A DNA stretch of 64,000 nt from Chrysopilus asiliformis (lineage: Eukaryota > Arthropoda > Insecta > Diptera > Rhagionidae): positions 69,157,731 to 69,221,730 of the forward strand of contig OZ035961.1 in assembly GCA_964034945.1 (NCBI GenBank), written 5' to 3'. Both the position numbers and the translations under genes were made by a program. The notes beneath the pieces were generated by a model. That model did no database searches. It worked only from the letters and a program-made list of their open reading frames with translations, and had not been told where the DNA came from. This document shows positions 54,561 through 64,000 of the stretch, in pieces. The stretch's first letter is position 1. The number at the start of each line of letters is the position of its first letter.

Positions 54561-55052
54561 TTATACCCGTATGGTGAAACCAAAGGGTATATTAACTTTG
54601 CCTTACCGTTTGTAACGCCAAGACCCCGTCATCACACATAAAAATGAATTACACCAGTGTGTTTAGAATGATAAACAAAATTGATTTTTGCATGTCCGTC
54701 TGTGGCGCGGATTGCGGGTGCACGGATTGAGCTAGAGACTTGAAATGTTGTGCAGATCCGTTTTTCGCAAAATGCGAGGCTAAGTTCGTTAATGAACAAA
54801 AATGAACCATTAGGGGGTACCCCCCATACGAACGATAACGTTTTTTGCGAATATCTCAAAAGTTATTTAGGATATGGTTCTGCATAAAACTCCCATACAT
54901 CAAAATCCTATTGGAACAAATTTTAAAAAATCTTATTGGAAAGTTTGACTTCAAACTGGAATTTTAATACAACTGTTCGAATTTTGATAGGAATATCACT
55001 ATACGAGTTTCTAATAATTGCCAGACTGGCAATTATAGGTTTTGTTATGCTT
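54561..55052 (+). mobile_element. DINE-1-like (HINE) element, short core
   Basis: From TTATACCCGTATGG to TTGCCAGACTGGCAA and ATAGGTTTTGTTATG. The core is reduced to a single GTCCGTCTG. Confidence 0.75.
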
Positions 55053-55402
55053 AAAATTTATGTTTGTCCGTCTGTCTGTATGTCGGTCGGTATTTCTGTC
55101 TGTTTGACTGAATGTTTGTTCCGGCATCACGCAAAAGCGGCGCGGCCGATTTTGATCAAACTTTGCACACAGGTACAGTTATTGACAGAATAAAGGATAT
55201 GATTCTTTTTGATGTCAATCCCTGTTTCTTCTGATATCTCTTACTCAAGGGTGTCGGATCCAGTTTAATAGCAACCGCTTTCCCTCTCTTGAAACCTCTT
55301 TATGCGCTTAAGGGTTTCGGATCCGGTTTTCACCATGAGAGAGGTCAGCCCGAAGGGAAAATTTTTGCTCACTAATATCTACCCCCCCTTTTTATGTATA
55401 GC

Positions 55403-55906
55403 TAACGATGGTATCTTTTTTCGGACAAAAAACAGTATATTTCACCTAAAAATTTAAAAAAGTAGTAAATCGATTTGAAAAAACAGTATTTTTCGCAGTA
55501 TAAATTTTATTCAATGAAAATTTGTGTCTTTGCTCTTAATTTCGACATTTTTATTCTTTTAAATTAACAATGGAAAGCAAAATCAGAGTAACGCATTCTG
55601 AAGAAGGATGAATAATGACAAGACAGTAATCGATGGGGAAAGGAAGAAGCGAATCTATATGACATGTTGCCATCAATACTTCGCTGTTCGTCGTTTGAAT
55701 GTATTTACACTTGCCATGTGTTGCCACTGTTTTGTGTTGCCACTGACGTTTTGCATTGCTATTAATAAATTTGAATTCCGAAACGTTAAAGAATTAAAGT
55801 TTTCTGAGTATTTAAATACAGTATTTTGGGGAAAAAAGCAGTAATGCAGTATTGGAGTCTGAAAAACAATATAATACTGCGAAAAACAGTATAGATACCA
55901 TCGTTA
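55403..55906. mobile_element. hAT MITE
   Basis: TAACGATGGTATCT ends in inverted order, flanked by the same 8 bp TGTATAGC (55395-55402 and 55907-55914). AACAGTATTTT-like motifs are repeated inside. The frame at 55608-55844 shows no domain. Confidence 0.88.
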
Positions 55907-56367
55907 TGTATAGCCCTCACCTGCTATCTTCTGCAATTCTAAAGGGATTTGGTGCTTCAATGTATGATATGAATTAAAAAGAATGACATTTCCCACAATA
56001 TTGTCTTTCCCCGTGTGGATAACCACCTTTTACCGTTATTGAATATATTGTAAGTAAACAGTACGATTTTGTAATACACCGTTGGGTCAAAAAGAAAAAT
56101 GTCTCTAAAAAAAATTCCCTATTTTGGGTTAACTATATGCATTTGACTCGAGGCCGAAGGCCGAGTAAAGAGGAAGGTGAGAGCTGAAATATATTTAAAT
56201 AATTTGACATAACATCTGCATACATCAAATTCCAACAATTCAAGCGCGAGGGGCGAGGCCGAAGGCCGAGTAGTTGTGGAGGCCGTAGGCCGACGGGGGC
56301 AGGGAGGCCGAAGGCCGACCTGTGGAAGGGGGATGAACCGCGAAGCGGTTCGGGGCGCAGCCCCTAG

Positions 56368-56580
56368 TTAGTTTTTAAATCATGATCAATCACAATCATT
56401 GTAACGTTTTACTAATGAGTGAGGAATTCAATCACAAATCAAAATCATTTTGATTATATTTTTTAATCATTAGCAGAGAAGATATTTATAAGCATGAAAA
56501 AATCGATTTTAAGCGCTTAAAAAAGCATGAAAAAATGGCCAAATATGTTCGAAAAATATGCACGAAAAAAAGCTAAACAA
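56368..56580. other. AT-rich sequence with ATCA repeats
   Basis: Rich in AATCA/TGATT motifs (56380-56470). No gene. Confidence 0.35.
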
Positions 56581-56627
56581 ACCAAAACAAGCACAAGTAA
56601 CACCTTTATTCATCATTGCAGTAACGG

Positions 56628-56810
56628 TTACAATGAACAACCATCTTGCTTAAGATTTTCGAATAAAAAATGTCTACGTCTTTCTGTCAAAAATGTGCCG
56701 TAAGCAGAAAATGATCGTTCGACATCAGCTGACGTGACATGACAATATTTGAACATCGCCAGCTCATCTGGAGTAAGATTTTGTATCTTTGTTTGAATGG
56801 TGCATGGCAT
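56628..56810 (-). pseudogene. hAT transposase C-terminal dimerisation fragment
   Basis: Reads CHVTSADVERSFSAYGTFLT then ERRRHFLFENLKQ, the conserved hAT C-terminal block. It ends where the MITE at 56823 begins; the upstream coding part is not recognised beyond 57874. A relic. Confidence 0.7.
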
Positions 56811-56959
56811 GGCCGAATTATACAGGTCTGCTGGTTATTTTTTGACAGCCACCATTTTGCTACGTCATCGGCAAGAAATTCTTTGTAATGTTGATTGTGC
56901 GTACGGAGTTGTTTAGCTAGATGTTAGCTAGATTTGAGAATTAGGGAAAATTCCCATTC

Positions 56960-57360
56960 ACACCGCGTCTTGATTAACAATTTTTCATCCCAAGAAATAT
57001 CTCACCGCAAGGAGATTTTTTTGACAGCTGGGCCGAAAATCTCTTGAAATTTAGTACTCAAAATTGCGATGAAAAGAAAACACATAGTCGCCGCTCTCGC
57101 AAATAGTGCAATACGTGAAATTGAAAAGGCTGAAACAGAAGAACAGACGAAAAGAAAAACCTCTAAAAATTAGTTATTTTCGCAACTACTTGTCGGGAGA
57201 ATTTAGATTCCGCCATCTTGAATTGAGAAATTCCAAGAAATTTTGCAATTGCAAGATTTCTTGAAATTTATCTCTGGGATTTTTTATCGCCGTCAACTCG
57301 AGCTCTGATTGGTCAATCAAAAATCTCTGCGATGAAAAATCCCAAATCAAGACGCGGTGT
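56960..57360. mobile_element. MITE copy 1 of a tandem pair
   Basis: Inverted ends ACACCGCGTCTTGATT and AATCAAGACGCGGTGT. Inside are paired AAGAAATATCTCACCGCAA and a TCGAGCTCTGATTGGTCAAT block. No gene. Confidence 0.75.
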
Positions 57361-57361
57361 C

Positions 57362-57806
57362 ACACCGCGTCTTGATTAACAATTTTTCATCCGAAGAAAT
57401 ATCTCACCGCAATGAGATTTTTTTGACATCTGGGCCGAAAATCTCTTGAAATTTTATTTTTCAAATTGGCAATGAAAAAAACACCCAGTCGCCGCTCTCG
57501 TAATTAATGCAATACGTGAAATTGAAAAGGCTGAAACAGAAGAACAGACGAAAAGAAAAACCCCTTAATGTTATATATTCTCTTCCAAAGCTTTTTGTGT
57601 CGTATTTTGTAAAAATTAGTTATTTTTGCAATTACTTGTCGGGAGAAATTGGATTCCGCCATCTTGAATTGTGAAATTCCAAGAAATTTTGCTATTGCAA
57701 GATTTCAAGAAATTTCTCTCTGCGATTTTTCCCCTCCGTCAACTCGAGCTCTGATTGGTCAATCAAAAATCTCTGCGATGAAAAATCCCAGGTCAAGACG
57801 CGGTGT
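57362..57806. mobile_element. MITE copy 2 of a tandem pair
   Basis: Same ends and content as copy 1, separated from it by one base, with a 40-bp longer centre and small differences. Confidence 0.75.
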
Positions 57807-57874
57807 CAGTCTTATAAGAATTTCTTGCCGATGACGTCAGAGCCAGAAGCAACTGAGCTGCCAAACAGACCTTG

Positions 57875-58339
57875 TATAATTCGGCAATGAGTGCATGGTA
57901 TGTGTGGCGCTGGAGGAAAACAAACTCAGCTGTCAAAAACTTTTCAATGCAAATTGTAATGGCTGTATACAGTATTCTTTGTGCTGTATAGTTTATGTAG
58001 TGATGCGAACAACACTTCCATCTTGTTAGCAAGTTCAAAGGCGATATAAAGAAAAATATCACGAGAAATCAAAAAAATATGCTCGATCAAAATAAATATG
58101 CACGATAGGCCAAAATATGCAAAATAAGCAAGCTATATGTACGTGCTTATAATTATCTTCTCTGATCATTAGTTTCAAACCATTAATCAAATTGAATTTT
58201 GCCCAACACTGCTCCAGCGACATAGCAGCTGTTTATGGTCTTTTGATTTTTCTTTTCGCCCGCACTCATGTGTGCTTTTCCTTTCCAATCAGTTCTTTCT
58301 ATGATTTTGTGGCGTTCAACTTGGATCAAGTTTTTCTTA
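57875..58339. other. No recognised gene
   Basis: Overlapping short frames on both strands (57793-58392) show no domain. Confidence 0.3.
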
Positions 58340-58787
58340 AGCGGCCCTACACGTTCAATCTTGCAGTCAATCATCGCATGCTGTGACAGCATTTTGAACG
58401 TCTATGGTGATGCTGTCATGCAAAAATTCATGATTGCCAGCATGCTGGCCAATATCAAAATCAATTTGATATTGTGAATGACAGCATGCTTGAACGTGTA
58501 TGGCGAAGCTGTCAATCAATTCGTCATTTCAGCGTAATTTTTAGTAGTGAAAAGATGTCTCATCTAAAAGACAGAGTTTTTTGGGGATCTTTTTCGAGTT
58601 ATATATACAAAGAAGTGAGTTTTGGATCACGAAAAGCGAAAAATATAAGGACAAAAATTTTTTTAATTGATATTTGTGCTGTGTGCTGTCGGTTTGGCTG
58701 TTTCGAATTAACTGATGCTTGCGTGCATGATTAAGCTTTTTGCTGTGACAGCATGATTGACTGCCAGATTGAACGTGTAGGGCCGCT
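58340..58787. mobile_element. Harbinger MITE
   Basis: Ends AGCGGCCCTACACGTTCAAT and the inverse, flanked by TTA (58337-58339 and 58788-58790). TGACAGCATGC and TTGAACGTGTATGG recur inside in both orientations. No gene. Confidence 0.88.
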
Positions 58788-59592
58788 TTAAGTTTAATAA
58801 GTTCTCCAGGGCTGTATTTCTCTTTCTATAGGATATTGGTATAATTGAGACAAATTAACGCCCGACGTCTGTTATTTTGATTTTTTTTTTTGAAATATTT
58901 TGCACATATTTATGAGTCTTAAAATTTTTCATTTGACACCCATTTCGAGTTTTTGAAATACTTTGTAGATATTTATGAGTATTTTCCTAAGACCTTCAAT
59001 TTTACACCTATCAATATAATTCTTATTATGGCACGGTGAAGACAAAATTGCGTCCAGCGTCCGCCATTTGGTATTTCTTAGGACTTCATTTAGCCTATGT
59101 TACTCGCAAGACCAATAAAATTTCAACGACATATCGTCAAAATCAGCTCAGCGCTATCGACTTAGCGAGATGTCCCACTGGCCATCAGCTGCTGCGGCTG
59201 ACAGATCTCGATATCAGTTGCACATGTAATCCAATGGCACACTGCAAAAAATGTGCAGCTGCATGTCTGGGACACAAAGCTGACTTTTTTGAACTGACCT
59301 AAATGTAGCTGATATCAGGCACATGTCGGGTAGTTTCTAATGTAATTTTTGTTAGATTAAATAAAATAAAATTATAATTTTCAATATTTTTTTCGTCTGG
59401 CGGTAATAATTGTCATCAGTGGCACAGTCTATAAAGGTAGCATGGCCACTCTCTAGGTTATAGGCTCTCTACTTCATATAATGTTGACTTTAAAATAATT
59501 ACTATGTGGGAACATCATAAAGCTAGAACCTGAATCGTACGTCGATGCGTCCGTCATGCGTCCGTCCGGTAGACAGTTTTATTACACATTAC
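58788..59592. other. No recognised gene
   Basis: A degenerate GTCY-type fragment (CGTCCGTCATGCGTCCGTCC, about 59548) is the only motif. The frame at 59036-59302 is Cys-rich at its end but matches nothing I know. Confidence 0.3.
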
Positions 59593-59941
59593 CACTGTTG
59601 CGGGTATCTAGATACAATTTATCTAGATAATAATCTAGATTAAAAAAAATGTTATCTTTATCTTATCTAGATAAAGGAAAATCCTATTTACCTAGAGATA
59701 ATCGTTACCAACGAAAATTAAAAACTAAATCTGAAAAAATGCTGAAACGAAATTGTTTTCTGCATACTTATGAAACACTAAGAACTTTTTTTAAGAACCG
59801 TTTTACACTTGGCTGTTTTTGTTTATGGGCAAGACAAGCGAAGTGTCATTTAAAACGTTTATTTTAAACTTATCAAATGACTTCAAATGAACAAAGTCCT
59901 ATAAATGATACAAAGAATAATAAAATTAATCACAAAAAACA

Positions 59942-60524
59942 AACATAACAAAAGCTATAATTGCCAATCTGGCAATCATTGGAGACCCGTATGGTGATAT
60001 TCGTATCAAAATTCGAACAGTTGTACCAAAATTCCACTTTGAACTCAAACTTTCCAAAAGGATTTTTTTAAAATTTATTCCAATCGGATTTTGATGTATG
60101 GGAGTTTTATGTAGACTCATATCCTAAATAACCTTTGTTCTTGGACTTTTTTGATGAGATGCACCGTTTTTGAGATATTCGCAAAAAACCTTTTCGTTCG
60201 TATGGGGGGTACCCCCCCTAATGGTCCATTTTTGCCCATTAACGAACTTAGCCTCGCATTTTACAAAAAACGGATCTGTGCAAAATTTCAAGTCTCTAGC
60301 TCAATCCGTGCGCCCGCAATCCGCGCCACAGACGGACAGACGGACGGACAGACGGACGGACGGACAGACAGACGGACGGACGGACGGACATGCAGAAATT
60401 AATTATTTTTATCATTCTAAATACACTGGTGTAATTCATTTTTGTGTGTGATGACGGGATCTTGGCGTTACAAACGGCAAGGCAAAGTTAATATACCCTT
60501 TGGTTTCACCATACGGGTATAAAA
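59942..60524 (-). mobile_element. DINE-1-like (HINE) element
   Basis: Complete copy with hairpin, GTCC/GTCT core (60331-60390) and both ACCCGTATGG ends. Frames 60151-60451 are core read-through. Confidence 0.75.
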
Positions 60525-60539
60525 ACATATCAACAGGAG

Positions 60540-60794
60540 TTAAGACAAACATTTTGTATGGGATTTTCTATGGTATTTTTGGTCCGGACAGTCTTTTTGT
60601 AAGTTCCAGCAGTAGTCTGCCATTATATGGCGATCCCACCGGGCTTGATATCTTTCTTCCATAATCTTGATGCCCTGGTGGAATCGTTCCCCTTGTTCTT
60701 CGTTATAATCACCCAGGTTTTCCGGAAATTTATCTAAATGACCGTGCAAATGCTGACCCAATAAAAAATTTACCATTTTTAAATCTACACACAC
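60540..60794 (-). pseudogene. Conserved arthropod ORF fragment of unknown function
   Basis: Reads HLDKFPENLGDYNEEQGERF then a basic tail MADYCWNLQKDCP. I recognise the HLDxFPxNxGDxxEEQGERFHQ...ADYCW pattern from many uncharacterised arthropod proteins that look transposon-derived, but I cannot name the family. The preceding domains are not present here, so it is a C-terminal relic. Confidence 0.45.
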
Positions 60795-61251
60795 TGACCA
60801 TTGATGTTAATTAAATGAAATTTTCTCTAAAACAAGTTTAATATTTTGATATTCTTCCTTAAGTTTACTTGAATGACCTATCGATATCAAACCTAATTTA
60901 TTTTCGTTATGCAGCAACACACATTTCATACTTTTTTTTTGAGCTATCTATGAAAAGTCTCATCTCAAAGTCTATCTATGTGAGGGGATTAGTAAAAAAA
61001 CGTGTATTTTTGATAGAACGGGTTATCATGAGAACCAGAGTCAATTCAAACTAAGTAATTAATAGGTTGAGTACTTCATAATCATATGTATCTAAATTGA
61101 CTCCATAAAATTGGAAAAAAAAAATTTTGTTCCCGTGTTATCTTTCAAAATTTCATTATCTATTATCTTATCTAGATAAACGTTACGAGCATTTATCTTT
61201 ACCTTATCTATATAAAAAAAATTATTATCTGGCCGCAACACTGCACATTAC

Positions 61252-61563
61252 CACACCTCCTTAAAAAGATCGAAAAAAGTTGAAAAAATCAACCTACATT
61301 TTCACCGTGTGACCGTGAACAGTCCGCTGTTACCCAAGCTCGATAAAAAACGACTACTAATAGCAATTAATGAAATTTCTTTATTTTACTTAATTCATTA
61401 CATTATTTAAACGAAAAATAAAATTCATGTTGAAGCAACAAAAAAAAATTCTATTCCTTCAAAGCTAATTCAAGGTTATTGTTATATGTACTTTGCTGAC
61501 GCCTTTTGATGATATATAAGATTATTTAGACGAGCATTAAAAAAAAGATGTGTTTATAAAAAA
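61252..61563. other. Likely 3' flank of the p47 gene
   Basis: AT-rich with AATAAA-like signals on the minus strand (for example TTTATT at 61380 and 61418 on plus). No other gene. Confidence 0.35.
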
Positions 61564-61902
61564 CTATTTTAGACGCTGCATAATTGACGCGTTTAAGAGT
61601 CCTGCCCTTTCAATAGTTTGTGATCCATCGGCTAGTTCTTTTGTAGGAAAAGCAGAAACAAGAACAAAATTTTGATTTTCATACTGTGGCCTAGTCCTTA
61701 ATAATAAAAGAATAACATTTTTTAAGTAATAAATTTAAAATATTGTATGATGAATACGAATACTTACGATATAATATAGTTACGAATATCATCGATAGTA
61801 TGCGAGTGATTGAACTGAGCTGAAAGTCGAGATCCATCTGATAATCGAATTTGTATCATCGTAGTAGGTGCTGTGGTATCCACTACAATTTTGTCCGCAG
61901 GG
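61564..61902 (-). CDS. p47: p47 / NSFL1 cofactor, last two exons (UBX domain)
   Basis: Exons 61902-61768 and 61696-61564, separated by a 71-bp intron (GTAAGT...TATTAAG). They encode TTMIQIRLSDGSRLSAQFNH, HTIDDIRNYII, and, after the intron, FVLVSAFPTKELADGSQTIE then LLNASIMQRLK and stop. This is the UBX domain of p47, the VCP/p97 adaptor used in Golgi and ER membrane fusion. The reading frame is continuous across the splice. An acceptor CCACAG precedes the first exon, so the UBA and SEP exons must lie upstream; I could not find them before 64000. The only clear host gene here. Confidence 0.85.
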
Positions 61903-63740
61903 CTGTGGAAAATGTATAAATTTGTAAACAAAAGACTGAATATTTTTCGTTTTTTTTTTAATTTGACATAAGTTCTTTACATATACTGTTGCACCTGGAT
62001 AAGTCGAATATGAAAGGGAAAGTGAAAAATCCAAGTTATCGGATATTATAAGATATTAAGGTTGAACTTCGCGAGGAGCAATATTGGTGCATGTTTATAT
62101 CCATCAAATCATAAAAAAATTGTCATTGAAATAAAGGATGTATTGGGTTGTAATCATGATCCAGAATCAAGCTTGACATGATTGTTTCCACTGCACTGCA
62201 TTTCTAATTACAATTAAGGTCTAGTAAAGCGACTTTCCTATATGACGAAAGTTCGTATTTTTATGCGATTTTAAACATTGACGACTCTATATAACGAACG
62301 TTCCAAATACCGACTATTTTATATAACGAACAATTCTGTATAACACATGGGTAAAACCGATATCTTTGCAATTAGGCGAAAAAATTTAAAAAATTCTGAC
62401 GAGAGAGAAAAGTTTCATTCGTTACATTAGCCGATATCGATATTTTTATATTAAGAAAACTGCGCAAGACAGCAAGATAGCAATTTACCAATCATGAGGA
62501 AATTCTAAACAGCAAACTAACCCTCTAATTCTAGATAACAGCCTGTAATAGATATATTGTTTTATAACTTTGAAATATATAAATTGATATTCTCGATAAA
62601 ATTTAAGAAATTCAGCACGCCAGAACCGTATCAAGACAAAGACCCTCCCTCTCTAAACAAATTTGGTAAAAACGCATTTTCGTGTGCTAGAAAATTTTAA
62701 AAGACCGATATGAGAGCAATATATAAAAGATCTGCCCACCAGATTCAAAAAGTTGAATAAAAACATATTTTTGCAGACTGGTTATGTCATTTTTTGCATT
62801 TGTGCGCTAAGTATGCATACATTAAATGAGAAGAAAACCCATGAAACCGAAAACGAATAACCCAGAAATACCGAGAGCTTGGTATTCTAATTGGTTAGAA
62901 AAATTTGAAATTTTGGGTTTGCAAGGAATGAACAAGTAATATGACCACAAAGGAATCTAATAAATATGAAGCAACGAAAGAAATATAGTGTATAACATAA
63001 GTGACGCAAGGACGTTACCAGATGAGCTAGATGAGAAATGTATTTTATTCTTAGAAATTAAACACAGTTCTAAAATAAGTTGTACATTATGTTCGTTTGA
63101 ATATAAAAAAACTAGAAATTCAGTTCAAAACAGTCTCTCAAATATAATAACAACAACCACACCAGAATTGGCAATGCTGCAAATTGTCTTTTTTAGTTGT
63201 TTTTATTTAATAGAGACGTGTCGCGTAAATTTCGGTTTTGATATTTTTCCCATTTTCCATTCTTGCAATAATTAAAAGATTTAAAATAAGTTAAATTTTA
63301 CCTTTCTGGGTCTCGGGGAAAACGGAAAACTGACAAACTATTTGTATTTCCGACACCACATGATCGAAGATATCGATCGTTTACCGGTGTTCATTTTTTC
63401 TGCCGCTTGATTCTTGCAGACATAACGAAGTTCGTCACTAACGAAATTCGTTATCCTTAAATATGTTTGTGATAGCGATATGAAATGCGGTTGTATTTGT
63501 TTCTCAGTTTCAAAGCTCCCAATTAAATTACCTCTCGGATATAATTCTGCAACACTAGTCTTTCCAAAACGACTTTTCATCGCGAATCGTATGACAGGGT
63601 AACTTTTTTTTATCGCGATATAATGAAACTTTGCTGAGTTCTAAGGGCCGTGTATGCGAAAGGTTTTTATTAGCTCAGTTAGCATTTGGACATTGACTGA
63701 AGCAGTGGTATATATTTTTTTTATCTTCCCATTGTAATTT
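61903..63740. other. Probable p47 intron or flank, no exon found
   Basis: AT-rich. A repeat at about 63420-63600 is related to the element at 28208 (ATTACCTCTCGGATATAATT and CTTTCCAAAACGACTTTTCA). ATATAACGAACGTTCC-like motifs occur near 62290. Frames at 62988-63275 and 63338-63580 have no domain. Confidence 0.35.
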
Positions 63741-64000
63741 TTACTTTCTTCTACGGAGTATAATAAAGTATTGTATTCATGAAAAATGTCGACCTCTTAA
63801 TTTTGCCTAAAAAACATTTCGAGTCGATTGGAGTCATATTAAAAAAATTTCTTTCTGTCAGTCTGTCTGTCTGTCTGTCTGTCTGTCAGTCAGTCTGTCA
63901 GTCAGTCTGTCAGTCAGTCTGTCAGTCAGTCTGTCTGTCAGTCTGTCTGTCAGTCTGTCTGTCAGTCTGTCTGTCAGTCTGTCTGTCAGTCTGTCTGTCA
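63741..64000 (+). mobile_element. Second GTCY-type family, cut by window end
   Basis: Starts TTTTACTTTCTTCTACGGAG like 6861, then a GTCT/GTCA array from about 63850 that runs to the end of the window. Confidence 0.6.

Larger units (their letters stand above)
54447..56367 (+). mobile_element. Non-autonomous Helitron with two insertions
   Basis: Starts TCTATATAATAAAAACTG after A; typical inner sequence TTCCGGCATCACGCAAAAGC and CGATTTTGATCAAACTTTG follows at 55130. The 3' end has GAACCGCGAAGCGGTTC, GGGGCGCAGCCCC and CTAG before T. GGCCGAAGGCC palindromes recur between 56150 and 56320. It contains a DINE-1-like copy and a hAT MITE. No Rep/helicase. Confidence 0.85.
56823..57874. mobile_element. 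MITE containing a tandem MITE pair
   Basis: CAGGTCTGCTGG and the inverse CCAAACAGACCTTG bound it, with TATA on both sides; the inversion extends outward through GCCGAATTATA, so the exact ends are ambiguous. GACGTCATCGGCAAGAAATTCTT-like sequence recurs near each end. It carries two head-to-tail MITEs. Confidence 0.5.
59593..61243. mobile_element. hAT element
   Basis: Ends CACTGTTGCGG and CCGCAACACTG, flanked by CACATTAC on both sides (59585-59592 and 61244-61251). Subterminal TTATCTAGATAA motifs are repeated at both ends and probably bind the transposase. It contains a DINE-1-like copy and a conserved coding remnant on the minus strand. Confidence 0.85.

Overview
The window looks like repeat-rich, AT-rich nuclear DNA of an insect, most likely a fly (Diptera). 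The evidence is short GT-AG introns of about 50-70 bp, p47-type UBX exons, BEL, PIF/Harbinger, hAT, piggyBac, mariner-type and Helitron elements, and at least eight copies of a DINE-1-like element with a GTCY tandem core. There are no bacterial operons and no rRNA or functional tRNA genes. Almost every recognisable gene belongs to a transposon. The one clear host gene is the 3' end of p47 (NSFL1 cofactor) on the minus strand at 61564-61902.

Layout. 0.4-4.5 kb is one hAT element (TSD GATATACT) holding a piggyBac-type MITE, a foldback with a DINE-1-like copy inside it, and a 122-bp tandem repeat. 5-9.4 kb holds degenerate repeats. 9.5-25 kb is a many-layered nest. A Harbinger-like non-autonomous element (9513-24963) has been split by three insertions: a DINE-1-like copy, itself split by a TAYAA-flanked element with a Harbinger element inside; a DD41D mariner-type element, itself split by a hAT MITE with a pogo-like MITE inside; and a complete BEL retrotransposon (15550-24919). 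25.6-29.5 kb holds a TA-flanked element with DUF4806-like exons, a second TAYAA-flanked element with a CTG-flanked insert, and a degenerate hAT-like element. 30.1-32.1 kb has a Harbinger nuclease remnant facing an intact-looking five-exon MADF gene. 32.4-34.5 kb is a broken tnp2/DUF4218-like transposase gene. 34.66-36.63 kb is a complete non-autonomous Helitron, followed by a DUF4806 pseudogene.

39.27-42.27 kb is the most intact unit: a PIF/Harbinger transposon with perfect TTA target duplications, a spliced open nuclease gene, a convergent spliced open MADF gene, and arrays of an AGCAAATATTTGCT-like palindrome at both ends. Three Harbinger MITEs follow (42.4, 43.8, 44.3 kb). 45-49 kb looks like the LTR of a second BEL family, carrying a 21-bp tandem array and split by a foldback, a DINE-1-like copy and a DD37D mariner-type element. 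49.2-50.1 kb is an internally deleted DD41D element with about 134-bp inverted repeats. 50.5-53.8 kb is a head-to-tail pair of about 1.6-kb units with Helitron-like starts and three tRNA-like blocks each. 54.4-56.4 kb is a Helitron with two insertions. 56.6-61.2 kb holds hAT fragments, a tandem MITE pair, a Harbinger MITE and a hAT element. The last 2 kb is non-coding and ends in a GTCT/GTCA array.

How the parts work together. Nuclease and MADF proteins form the two-gene Harbinger system, and the many TTA-flanked MITEs are plausible substrates. BEL encodes Gag-Pol plus an unusual third reading frame. The DINE-1-like copies and Helitrons are rolling-circle passengers that need proteins made elsewhere. 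All coordinates and family calls were made by eye, without alignment or database search.
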